In this document: in pieces, positions 1 to 5,372 of the stretch
Layout: each line of letters begins with the position of its first letter
Position numbering within the stretch: the stretch's first letter is position 1
Assembly (NCBI GenBank): GCA_046484625.1
Contig: JAWOIO010000094.1
Span: 1-5,372 of the forward strand
DNA: 5,372 bases
Direction: 5' to 3'
DNA from: DASUAO01 sp046484625
Lineage (GTDB): Bacteria > Actinomycetota > Acidimicrobiia > IMCC26256 > PALSA-555
Position numbers and translations under genes: made by a program
Notes under the pieces: model-generated
The model's input: the letters and a program-made list of their open reading frames with translations, nothing else
Database searches by the model: none
Told to the model about the DNA's origin: nothing

Positions 1-745
1 GCACTGCTCAATCAGCAAGTCGATGCAATCAACACCCAAGTTCGCAGGGTTCTACGGCCCACGGTGATCCTGCAAGACCTACCGGTCGTGGTGGCACTGG
101 CGGATTTACCTGCCACCGCCACCGGTGATGCCGGCGGCAAGGCCGCGAATCTGGCGCGGATTGCCCAATAAACCGACCTGTTGGTTCCGCCGGGGTTCGT
201 CGTCACCGCCGGCGGCTATGACCGTTTTCTCAAGGACAATCACCTCGATCAACTGGTGCTTGATGAGCTGGCTGGCTTGTCTCCAAACGACCCCCAGTTG
301 GCTGAGGTGAGTGAACGCCTCGTCAACCTGATCCTGGGTGCCGATGTTCCCGAGGATATGTTGGCCCTTTTGCAGGCCCATTACCACACCATTGAACAGC
401 AAGCCCAACCCGGCATCCGGCTGGCCATGCGCAGCAGCGCAGTGCGGGAAGATTCCGAGGCCTCGTTTGCCGGTCAGTACCGTTCGGTGCTCAATGTGGC
501 TGGTGAGAGATTAGCCGGAGCCTACAAAGAAGTGGTGGCCAGTTCCTTTTCACCCCGGGCCATCAGCTATCGCCAGATGGCCGGCATCGATCTCACCGAG
601 ACGCCGATGTGCGTGCTTGGCCTGGCCATGGTGGACGTGGCGGCCAGTGGCGTGCTCTACACCGCCGACCCCGCCGACGGCCAGGCGGAAACGATGCAGA
701 TCAGCGCCGTCCATGGGCTGGGAGAGCTATTGGTCAGAAACCACG
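1..745 (+). pseudogene. PEP synthase / pyruvate phosphate dikinase N-terminal (ATP-binding) domain fragment, interrupted by TAA
   Basis: Proteins with this PPDK_N domain use ATP to phosphorylate a histidine-carrying domain that then makes phosphoenolpyruvate from pyruvate. Reading frame 1 from base 1 gives a fragment without start or end. The lead-in segment contains VRRVLRPTVILQDLP (codons 15-29), typical of the region just before PPDK_N in large PEP synthase-like proteins. Then come GDAGGKAANLARI (about 124-165), VPPGFVVTA (184-210), MRSSAVREDSEASFAGQY (427-480, the ATP/phosphate-binding signature with its Arg residues), SGVLYTADP (646-672) and VHGLGELLV (709-735). A TAA at 169-171 interrupts the frame between GGKAANLARIAQ and TDLLVPPGF, yet homology continues in the same frame on both sides. 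A TTG at 181 could open the downstream part but has no Shine-Dalgarno and would remove the conserved GGK segment, so I reject it as a start. Family-like sequence stops at about 735-745. The frame stays open to a TAG at 1060-1062, but that tail is antisense to the transglutaminase gene and is not PPDK-like. The fragment lacks the His-domain and PEP-binding domain. Family call is firm; native host and true state (pseudogene or sequence error) are not. Confidence 0.85.
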
Positions 746-2567
746 ACGCCCCCGGCCCGGACGGAGGATCGGCCGCGATCGTGACACCACCGCTCTGGTC
801 ATCGGTCGGGCCGGGCGCCGTGTCCGGCGTGTCCGACGGCACCGGGGCCGTCGTGGGATCGGTCGCGGGCGTCGTCTCGCCCGGGACCGAGGTGGGGTCC
901 CCGGGTCCGGGCGGCGCAGCCTCGGTCGGCGGTACCTCGCCGGGAAGCGCGCTGCCTCCGGGCCCGTCGCTCGGCGGGGTCGGGTCGAACAGGTGCGTCC
1001 ATCCGACGCCCGCCAGCCAGACCTCGGGCCAGGCGTGGGCGTCGTGGTTGGTCACGGAGTAGATCCCGGTCTCCGGGTCCGGCACGCCGGGCGTGAAGCC
1101 GACCGCAACGCGGGCCGGGAGCCCGACGGCTCGGGCCATGAGCGAGTAGGTGCTGGCGAACTGGACGCAGAACCCGCGCCGATCGCGCAGGAACTGCACG
1201 GTGGCGCCGACGTCGTCCCCGAGCATGATGCTCGTGTCGTAGGTGAACGACCCGTCGCGGAAGTAGTCGCGGAGCGCCTGCGCTCGCGCCAGTGGACTCT
1301 CGAGCCCGTTCGTGACCCGCGCCGCTTCGGTCCGCACGACCTCCGGGACCCCGGCCGGGAGGACGGTGAACTCCTCGAGGCGCTTCGGGATCGATCGGGC
1401 GGCGTCCTCCTGCTCGCGCGCGTCGAGCACGGTCGGCGGGGTAGACGAGCGGACCGTGTAGCGCTGCCCGTCGACGACCTCGGCAGCGCTCACGAGCGTG
1501 GTCGAAGCCCGGACGACGAGGGTGTCGGGATCGCTCACGGCGACCGCCTCGAACGCCGCCGGCATCCAACGCTCCCCGAGTGGCCCGATCCGATAGCGCT
1601 GCACGAGCGCGTCCGCCGGCACCGGACCGTCGAGTCCCTGACCCACGGCGTCGTCACCCTCGGCCGTGAGCGTCCACTGACCTCCGCCGATCTCCTGGTA
1701 CTGGTCGAGCGCGGTGGTGCGCCAGTAGTCGGGGCGGTCGGCGCCCACGGTGAACACCTCGACGACCTCCGTGTCGCGCAACTGGTCGCCGACGTCGAGC
1801 AGTGGCGGTACCGAGGTGCGGTAGGTGCGGTTCCCTCCGTCGGTCCCGACGCCGGCGACGTCGACGATCGGCTGGTCGACGTCGGGGATCGCGCCGGCAC
1901 CGGCCACGCCGAGCACCACGGCGACGACACCGACAATCACGCCGACGGCGACGAGTCCCGGCGCGTCCACGAGGCGTCCGCTCCCGATCCGCGTGCGGCG
2001 ACGGGCCAGCAGCGCCTGGTGCTGGAGCGCGAGGAACACCACCGTCGTGGCCCCGAACACCAGGATCGTCACCCACTGGTCGGCGCGCGTCCCGAGGGCG
2101 ACGCACCAGACCACGACGATCAGCCCCGGAGCCACGGCGCCGAGCGCGGCACCGCGATGGAACGCGAGCTGGTCGGCGAGGGCGGCGGCGACCCAGACCA
2201 CGAGCACCGCCAGGACGATCACTCCGTCGGTCGCCCTGATCGGGACGGGGTCGTCGAGGACCACCCGCCAGCCGGCACCGACCGCGTCGAGGAGGGAGCC
2301 TGGCGAGCCGGGGCTGGGTGCGAGCACGAGGAGGAACGCGAGGAGCGTGAGCCCTGACGCGATGCCGGTCCCGAGCGGTCCACGGCCGAACGCCCGTCCG
2401 GCCAGTGCCACCAGGTGCGCGAGCACCACCGCGGCGACGAGCGCGGGGACCCACCGCCCCCCGGCGAGGACCCGGTCGAACGCGATGGCGACGCTGATGC
2501 CCAGCAGGATCAGTGCTGCGGTGACCGGGAGGTCGCGCACGAACGTCGGGACCCCGGGGCGCGCCAT
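657..2567 (-). CDS. TgpA-like membrane protein with transglutaminase core, C-terminus truncated by the junction
   Basis: This polytopic membrane protein carries a papain-like transglutaminase domain on the outer face of the membrane; its substrate is unknown. I start it at ATG 2567-2565, which overlaps the TGA of the DUF58 gene by one base (TGATG); an in-frame GTG just before it (2570-2568) is an equal alternative. Hydrophobic segments lie near residues 14-30, 38-57, 66-83, 114-133, 139-160, 165-184 and 203-225, matching the TgpA N-terminal (DUF3488) membrane region. The extracytoplasmic part follows. Its catalytic triad is visible: Cys467 in RRGFCVQFAS, His511 in HDAHAWPEVW and Asp528 in THLFDPTPP. 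Residues 531-607 form a Pro/Gly/Thr/Ser-rich linker. Family members normally continue with another membrane helix and a cytoplasmic DUF4129 domain; neither is present. Residues from about 608 to 636 are translated from the opposite strand of the PPDK fragment and are spurious, so the native part is about 745-2567. The triad is intact, so the loss is at the junction rather than by decay. No clear Shine-Dalgarno is seen; translational coupling to DUF58 is likely. Confidence 0.88.
   Translation of the reverse strand: MARPGVPTFVRDLPVTAALILLGISVAIAFDRVLAGGRWVPALVAAVVLAHLVALAGRAFGRGPLGTGIASGLTLLAFLLVLAPSPGSPGSLLDAVGAGWRVVLDDPVPIRATDGVIVLAVLVVWVAAALADQLAFHRGAALGAVAPGLIVVVWCVALGTRADQWVTILVFGATTVVFLALQHQALLARRRTRIGSGRLVDAPGLVAVGVIVGVVAVVLGVAGAGAIPDVDQPIVDVAGVGTDGGNRTYRTSVPPLLDVGDQLRDTEVVEVFTVGADRPDYWRTTALDQYQEIGGGQWTLTAEGDDAVGQGLDGPVPADALVQRYRIGPLGERWMPAAFEAVAVSDPDTLVVRASTTLVSAAEVVDGQRYTVRSSTPPTVLDAREQEDAARSIPKRLEEFTVLPAGVPEVVRTEAARVTNGLESPLARAQALRDYFRDGSFTYDTSIMLGDDVGATVQFLRDRRGFCVQFASTYSLMARAVGLPARVAVGFTPGVPDPETGIYSVTNHDAHAWPEVWLAGVGWTHLFDPTPPSDGPGGSALPGEVPPTEAAPPGPGDPTSVPGETTPATDPTTAPVPSDTPDTAPGPTDDQSGGVTIAADPPSGPGASWFLTNSSPSPWTALICIVSAWPSAGSAV
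735..760. other. Chimeric junction between two unrelated DNA sources
   Basis: Two genes are cut at the same point, one on each strand. The + strand PPDK_N protein loses family resemblance after GLGELLV (ends 735). The - strand transglutaminase protein loses its Pro/Thr/Gly-rich linker after about residue 607 (near 747) and continues as the reverse complement of the PPDK gene to a stop at 657. GC and codon choice change abruptly across the same few bases. The exact base cannot be fixed by eye; 740-750 is the best estimate. There is no insertion sequence, tRNA, direct repeat or inverted repeat here that would explain a natural recombination. An assembly or amplification chimera is the simplest reading; a true rearrangement that broke both genes is the alternative. 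Confidence 0.8.
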
Positions 2568-3751
2568 CACACGGCTCGCCGGGTGCGCCGGAGGGCCGTG
2601 AAGCGGTTCCATACCGCTGCCAGATCACCGTTCGTGACGTCGACCGTCGGGACCCGGATGACGACCCCGGGATCGGGTGCCCTGGCCGCGACGATCGTGA
2701 GCTCGGCGCGCCGACCGACCGCGGCGATCGCGTCGACGAGGGCGTCGTCGGGAGCTCCCGTGCACGCCACCACGGCGCCGACCCCGAGTCGCCGGGCGAG
2801 TCGTCCACCGACTGCGGCGAGGAGATCGGGCTCGGTCGCCTCGACGACGGCGAGGCGGTCCATCAGGAGCTCGAGGGTCCCCGGGCCGGGGCGGGCGAGC
2901 ACGAGCCCCGAGCTCGTGAGCACCTCCACGGGTGCGTCGTCGTGGTCGAGTCGCAACGCGATCGACGCCACGGCCTCGACGGCGATCTCGAAGGACTGTG
3001 GGTCGTGGACCCACGGGCGGGTGTCGAGCAGCACGACGACGCGGCCGGGGGCCGCGGCTTCGTCCTGGCGGACGACGAGGTGTCCCCGGCGTGCGGAGGA
3101 GCGCCAGTGCACCCGGCGGGGATCGTCGCCCGACTCGTAGTCGCGCAGCGCGAGGAAGTCACCGGATGCCTCGAACGCGGGGACGCGCGGGCCGTCGGCC
3201 CGGGGATCCTGCTCGCCCCCGCCGCCACGACCGGGGGCGACGATGTCGTGGAGCCGGGGTCGCACCACGAGGTCCGTCGCCGCCAGGAGCTCCCACGAGC
3301 GGCGTGCGAGCCCGAGGGGGTCGCTGACGATGCCCACGAGCGGGCCGAGCTCGTGCAGGCCGCGCTGCTCGGTGGGAACCCGGTAGACGGCTTCGACCGG
3401 CGTGCCCGCGGGGCCCGGAGGGAGGACGAAGCGGGCGGCTCGGCGTCCTCCGTCGACGTACTCGGTGAGGGCCAGCAGCGAGGTGCGCGCGGTCGTGCGC
3501 CCTTCGAGGACCACCCGTCCCTCGCCGCCGACGTGCACGCGGCTCGGGCGCGCGAATCGCCGCGCTTCGAGCGCGGGCGCGCGCGGCGCGACCGAGATCA
3601 GGGCGAAGACGACGAGGAGGAGTCCGGCGAGGCCCAGCCCCACGAGGCCGAGCGATCCGACCAGCCGCCCGCCGACGACCAACGCGGCCGACGCACCCGC
3701 GAGTGTCCAGCCCCGCCGGGTGGGACCGGGGGATCCGAGCGAGCGCGCCAT
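2567..3751 (-). CDS. DUF58 domain protein (membrane-anchored, vWA-like fold)
   Basis: A 394-residue protein. Two adjacent hydrophobic segments at about residues 15-32 and 34-54 form an N-terminal membrane hairpin. A beta-rich region follows (about 60-170). The DUF58 signature is at residues 202-221: LRDYESGDDPRRVHWRSSAR, followed by GHLVVRQDE (223-231). The segment VVVLLDTRP (238-246) begins the vWA-like half, but I do not see a complete DxSxS metal-site motif. The ATG at 3751-3749 lies only 2 nt after the MoxR stop and gives a positively charged start (MARSLGSPGPTRR) before the first helix; there is no strong ribosome site, consistent with translational coupling. The same frame is open far upstream (to 4609), but that extension is antisense-like shadow within the MoxR gene. 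In known MoxR-DUF58 pairs the DUF58 protein is thought to be the partner of the AAA+ ATPase; the molecular role here is inferred from context only. The gene ends with TGA 2569-2567, sharing a base with the next start. Confidence 0.92.
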   Translation of the reverse strand: MARSLGSPGPTRRGWTLAGASAALVVGGRLVGSLGLVGLGLAGLLLVVFALISVAPRAPALEARRFARPSRVHVGGEGRVVLEGRTTARTSLLALTEYVDGGRRAARFVLPPGPAGTPVEAVYRVPTEQRGLHELGPLVGIVSDPLGLARRSWELLAATDLVVRPRLHDIVAPGRGGGGEQDPRADGPRVPAFEASGDFLALRDYESGDDPRRVHWRSSARRGHLVVRQDEAAAPGRVVVLLDTRPWVHDPQSFEIAVEAVASIALRLDHDDAPVEVLTSSGLVLARPGPGTLELLMDRLAVVEATEPDLLAAVGGRLARRLGVGAVVACTGAPDDALVDAIAAVGRRAELTIVAARAPDPGVVIRVPTVDVTNGDLAAVWNRFTALRRTRRAV

Positions 3752-3753
3752 GC

Positions 3754-4722
3754 CTACCCGGTTGCGCCGGGGACCGCGACCGAAGCGACCGCGGCGCGGA
3801 TCACGTCGACCCCCGTGATCCCCCGGAGCTCGGCCTCGGGGGTGACGATGACGCGGTGCTCCAGCACCGGGACCGCGAGGAACTTCACATCGTCGGGGAT
3901 CACGTACTCGCGCCCCGACGTCGCGGCGAGGGCGCGTGCGGCGCGCTGCAAGGCGATCGCGCCGCGCGGACTCACGCCGAGGATGAGCTCGGGGTGGGCG
4001 CGGGTCGCCTCCACCAGGTCGAGCATGTAGTGCTGGATCGCCGAGGCCACGTACACCTCGGAGGTCGCGTCGACCGCCGCCGAGACCTGCTCGGCCGTCG
4101 CGACTGCGTCCAGGGACTCGGCTCGGACCTCGCCGGCGCCGTGGCTCTCGAGGATCGTGAGCTCGGCGTCCCGGCTCGGGTAGCCCATGGGGATGCGCAT
4201 CAGGAAGCGGTCCAGCTGGGCCTCGGGGAGGGGATAGGTGCCCTCGAGCTCGATCGGGTTCTGCGTCGCCACGACGAGGAAGGGCCGGGGGAGCGCGTAG
4301 GTGGTCGCGTCCACCGAGACCTGGCGCTCCTCCATCGCCTCCAGCAGCGCCGACTGCGTCTTGGGCGAGGCCCGGTTGATCTCGTCGGCGAGCACGACGT
4401 GCGCGAAGACCCCGCCGGGGCGGAACTCGAACTCCGCCTTCGCCTGGTTCCAGACCGAGACCCCCACGACGTCGGACGGGAGCAGGTCCGGGGTGAACTG
4501 GATGCGATGGGCGATCGTTGCCAGCGACTGTGCGAGCGCCTTGGCCAGGACCGTCTTGCCGACCCCGGGGACGTCCTCGATCAACAAGTGACCCTCGGCG
4601 AACAGGCACACGAGCGCCAGGCGGATCTGGTCGCGCTTGCCGCGGATCACCCGCTCGATGTTGGTGAGGAGCGCGTCACTGAGCGCAGCGACGTCGACGG
4701 GCGCCGTCGCGGTTCGGGCCAC
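3754..4722 (-). CDS. MoxR family AAA+ ATPase
   Basis: A 322-residue AAA+ ATPase, the usual length for the family. It is a cytoplasmic, ring-forming chaperone-like ATPase believed to remodel or activate vWA-type partner proteins. Visible motifs: Walker A EDVPGVGKT (residues 49-57, Lys56), Walker B VVLADEINR (109-117, Asp113/Glu114), the conserved stretch SPKTQSALLEAMEE (119-132), sensor 1 ATQNP (152-156, Asn155), LPEAQLDRF (165-173, with Arg172 as the likely arginine finger) and sensor 2 SPRGA (251-255, Arg253). The C-terminal lid follows, ending near PDDVKFLAVPVLEHR (276-290). I choose GTG 4722-4720 as start: AGGAGG at 4733-4728 sits 5 nt upstream, and the N-terminus then matches the family. 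The frame is open to 5136, but that upstream part is low-complexity shadow across the promoter and the opposite-strand gene. This is the first gene of the leftward operon; DUF58 begins 2 nt after its TAG (3756-3754). Confidence 0.96.
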   Translation of the reverse strand: MARTATAPVDVAALSDALLTNIERVIRGKRDQIRLALVCLFAEGHLLIEDVPGVGKTVLAKALAQSLATIAHRIQFTPDLLPSDVVGVSVWNQAKAEFEFRPGGVFAHVVLADEINRASPKTQSALLEAMEERQVSVDATTYALPRPFLVVATQNPIELEGTYPLPEAQLDRFLMRIPMGYPSRDAELTILESHGAGEVRAESLDAVATAEQVSAAVDATSEVYVASAIQHYMLDLVEATRAHPELILGVSPRGAIALQRAARALAATSGREYVIPDDVKFLAVPVLEHRVIVTPEAELRGITGVDVIRAAVASVAVPGATG

Positions 4723-4761
4723 GTGCTCCTCCTCGTCGTCGGCTCGTGTCGAACCCGGGCG

Positions 4762-4767
4762 ACCGTA
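4762..4767 (-). promoter_or_regulatory. Putative -10 box (TACGGT) for the moxR operon
   Basis: On the - strand bases 4767-4762 read TACGGT, fitting the actinobacterial TANNNT -10 pattern. Transcription would start near 4755, leaving a leader of about 33 nt that contains the AGGAGG site. No clear -35 is seen; the position 17 bp upstream is occupied by the mirror-image box of the opposite promoter. Not tested experimentally; based on pattern and spacing. Confidence 0.5.
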
Positions 4768-4784
4768 GCAGCGGGTCGCGGCGC

Positions 4785-4790
4785 TACGGT
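4785..4790 (+). promoter_or_regulatory. Putative -10 box (TACGGT) for the leaderless rightward gene
   Basis: TACGGT at 4785-4790 is followed by GGCGCC and then GTG at 4797, so the expected transcription start falls on or next to the start codon. This arrangement is characteristic of leaderless genes in Actinomycetota. It also decides the start of the 4797-5090 gene. Confidence 0.6.
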
Positions 4791-4796
4791 GGCGCC

Positions 4797-5090
4797 GTGC
4801 CGTCGTCGCGCGCCCCCGCCTGGCCACGAGCGATCGGGGCCGTGCTGGTGCGTCCCGGGCTGTGGCCCGCGGCCCTCCGGATCGTCGGTCGGAGCAGCCC
4901 GAGGGGCTGGTGGCATCGGGTGCCCTTCGTCCCTCGGCCGCCGGCCGCCTTCGTGAGGTTCCGGTTGGAGACGCAGTACGGGAGCACGACGAACCATGCC
5001 CCGGTACCGGACGACCTCGTCGCGTACCTCGCCTGGTGCCGATCCCTCGATCGGCAGCGCAGCGACCGGGCCCGCGTGCGGCACCGGTAG
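4797..5090 (+). CDS. Conserved-type actinobacterial hypothetical protein, 97 aa
   Basis: Function unknown. The protein is small, basic and rich in Trp and Arg. It has a hydrophobic N-terminal half (about residues 10-30, including GAVLVRPGLWPAALRIV) that may associate with the membrane but is too short and charged to be a clear helix. Then come PRGWWHRVPFVPRP (35-48), FVRFRLETQYG (52-62) and DDLVAYLAWCR (72-82). I recall the pattern of a WW pair, PF-P, FR-T-YG and V-YL-WC from many actinobacterial hypothetical proteins next to HNH genes; I cannot verify this here. Start: GTG 4797, placed 7 nt after a TACGGT box and lacking a Shine-Dalgarno, hence probably leaderless. An in-frame GTG at 4746 would add 17 low-complexity residues and place the promoter inside the gene, so I reject it. 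It is divergent from moxR, and its TAG (5088-5090) overlaps a putative promoter for the next gene. Confidence 0.8.
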   Translation: MPSSRAPAWPRAIGAVLVRPGLWPAALRIVGRSSPRGWWHRVPFVPRPPAAFVRFRLETQYGSTTNHAPVPDDLVAYLAWCRSLDRQRSDRARVRHR

Positions 5091-5093
5091 ACT
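5088..5093 (+). promoter_or_regulatory. Putative -10 box (TAGACT) for the HNH gene
   Basis: TAGACT at 5088-5093 matches the actinobacterial TANNNT -10 pattern, and its first three bases are the stop codon of the upstream gene. Transcription would begin near 5100, giving a leader of about 24 nt with an AGGAG ribosome site at 5113-5117. No good -35 is visible. Co-transcription with the upstream gene, only 33 nt away, is equally possible. Confidence 0.45.
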
Positions 5094-5112
5094 TCCCGCA
5101 CCGCACGTCGTC

Positions 5113-5126
5113 AGGAGCTTGGCTTG
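5113..5126 (+). promoter_or_regulatory. Ribosome binding site and TTG start of the HNH gene
   Basis: AGGAG (5113-5117) lies 6 nt before TTG 5124-5126. This fixes a TTG start, giving MGRALLLNATFEP, the N-terminus expected for this family. Confidence 0.7.
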
Positions 5127-5372
5127 GGGAGAGCATTGTTGCTCAACGCCACCTTCGAGCCGCTCTGCGTCGTCTCGGTCCGCCGAGCCGTCGTGCTGGT
5201 GCTCAAGGAGAAGGCCGAGATCGTCGAGCGCAACGGCGCCCTGTGGCGCTCCGAGCGGGCGAGCATGCCGGCACCGTCGGTGATACGGCTCGTCCACTTC
5301 GTGCGGGTGCCCTTCCGCTCCCGGGTCCCGCTCTCGCGCCGCGCCGTGTTCGCCCGCGACGGCCACCGGTGC
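5124..5372 (+). CDS. HNH endonuclease, N-terminal 83 residues (runs off the right edge)
   Basis: The visible 83 residues match the N-terminal region of the chromosomal HNH endonucleases common in Actinomycetota. MGRALLLNATFEPLCVVS opens the protein, RRAVVLVLKEKAEIVE (21-36) follows, then PAPSVIRLVHFVRVPF (49-64), and PLSRRAVFARDGHRC (69-83) leads into the catalytic region. Cys83, the last codon in the window, is expected to be the first Cys of the zinc-binding CxxC pair preceding the HNH nuclease motif; the motif itself lies beyond the edge. Such proteins are predicted DNA nucleases of undefined cellular role, found as single housekeeping-like genes, so the name alone does not imply a mobile element or defence system. 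It lies 33 nt downstream of, and on the same strand as, the 97-residue hypothetical gene. The start is TTG, supported by AGGAG at 5113-5117. Confidence 0.88.
   Translation, partial: MGRALLLNATFEPLCVVSVRRAVVLVLKEKAEIVERNGALWRSERASMPAPSVIRLVHFVRVPFRSRVPLSRRAVFARDGHRC

Larger units (their letters stand above)
4762..4790. repeat. 8-bp inverted repeat, ACCGTAGC / GCTACGGT, 13-bp spacer
   Basis: The left arm ACCGTAGC (4762-4769) is the exact reverse complement of the right arm GCTACGGT (4783-4790). The flanking bases outside and just inside do not pair. Each arm contains the TACGGT box reading outwards, and the two boxes are separated by exactly 17 bp (4768-4784). It may simply reflect two back-to-back promoters, or it may be an operator for a dimeric regulator. 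Confidence 0.8.
4723..4796. promoter_or_regulatory. Divergent intergenic promoter region
   Basis: This 74-bp region is the only space between the leftward moxR start (4722) and the rightward start at 4797, so it must hold promoters for both. It contains the moxR Shine-Dalgarno (AGGAGG on the - strand, 4733-4728), two outward-pointing TACGGT boxes and the inverted repeat that they form. I see no convincing TTGACA-like -35 for either direction. Confidence 0.65.

Noticed and set aside
181..1062. A complete 293-residue PPDK_N protein starting at TTG 181
   Set aside because: It lacks the conserved GGK segment and a ribosome site, and everything after about residue 185 is antisense transglutaminase linker. 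It is an artefact of the junction.
609..2357. Long + strand open frame of 582 codons
   Set aside because: It lies antisense to the transglutaminase gene, whose catalytic triad and membrane helices are clear. The product is low-complexity and Arg/Asp-rich with no domain, as expected for a shadow frame in very GC-rich DNA.
1654..2808. - strand open frames 1654-2808 and 799-1569 overlapping the transglutaminase gene
   Set aside because: Out-of-frame shadows with Arg/Pro-rich nonsense composition; the membrane helices and triad belong to the other frame.
2942..4956. + strand open frames 2942-4030 and 3703-4956
   Set aside because: Both are antisense to the DUF58 and MoxR genes, have Arg/Gly/Asp-rich composition and no recognisable motifs.
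4723..5136. N-terminal extension of MoxR to 5136
   Set aside because: It would run across the divergent promoter and the opposite-strand gene, and the GTG at 4722 has an AGGAGG site and a family-like N-terminus.
5124..5372. HNH gene as a sign of a homing element, prophage or defence island
   Set aside because: The N-terminus matches the ordinary chromosomal actinobacterial HNH protein. No integrase, methyltransferase, repeat or other mobile/defence gene is present in the window.
1..5372. CRISPR arrays, tRNA/rRNA genes, insertion sequences, strong hairpin-plus-T-run terminators
   Set aside because: None seen on reading both strands. GC-rich short hairpins, such as CCGG-TTGCG-CCGG near 3758-3770, are expected by chance here and lack a T-run.

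Overview
The window joins two unrelated pieces of DNA. Bases 1 to about 745 hold an internal fragment of a PEP synthase / pyruvate phosphate dikinase-type protein. This part has moderate GC (57-58% in the two 60-base rows I counted, 361-420 and 481-540), uses codons such as TTA, AGA and AAA, and its protein resembles the PEP synthase-like proteins of Desulfobacterota and relatives. From about 745 to the end the DNA is very GC-rich (80% in row 2401-2460), codons end almost only in G or C, and GTG/TTG starts and TANNNT -10 boxes typical of Actinomycetota appear. The gene content also fits that phylum; Acidimicrobiia is possible, but this is a low-confidence impression.

Layout. (1) 1-745, + strand: PPDK_N-domain fragment, open at the left edge, with an in-frame TAA at 169-171 and a sudden end at the junction. 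(2) 657-4722, - strand: a tightly packed operon reading right to left. It encodes a MoxR AAA+ ATPase (4722-3754), a membrane-anchored DUF58 protein (3751-2567) and a TgpA-like polytopic membrane protein with an extracytoplasmic transglutaminase core (from 2567). Intergenic gaps are 2 nt and then a 1-nt overlap. The third gene is cut at the junction, so its expected last membrane helix and C-terminal DUF4129 domain are replaced by antisense PEP-synthase sequence. (3) 4723-4796: a 74-bp divergent promoter region with an 8-bp inverted repeat whose arms are -10-like boxes pointing outwards, exactly 17 bp apart. (4) 4797-5090, + strand: a 97-residue conserved-type actinobacterial protein of unknown function, probably on a leaderless mRNA. 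(5) 5124-5372, + strand: the first 83 codons of an actinobacterial HNH endonuclease, cut by the right edge just as the zinc/HNH part begins.

How the genes work together. MoxR, DUF58 and the transglutaminase-core membrane protein form a widespread co-occurring set. The usual model is an AAA+ chaperone acting on a vWA-like DUF58 partner to mature or control a cell-envelope protein. The exact substrate is unknown. The rightward pair looks like ordinary chromosomal housekeeping/hypothetical genes. I see no mobile element, CRISPR array, RNA gene or recognisable defence island. The two things most worth checking are the chimeric junction and the symmetrical divergent promoter.
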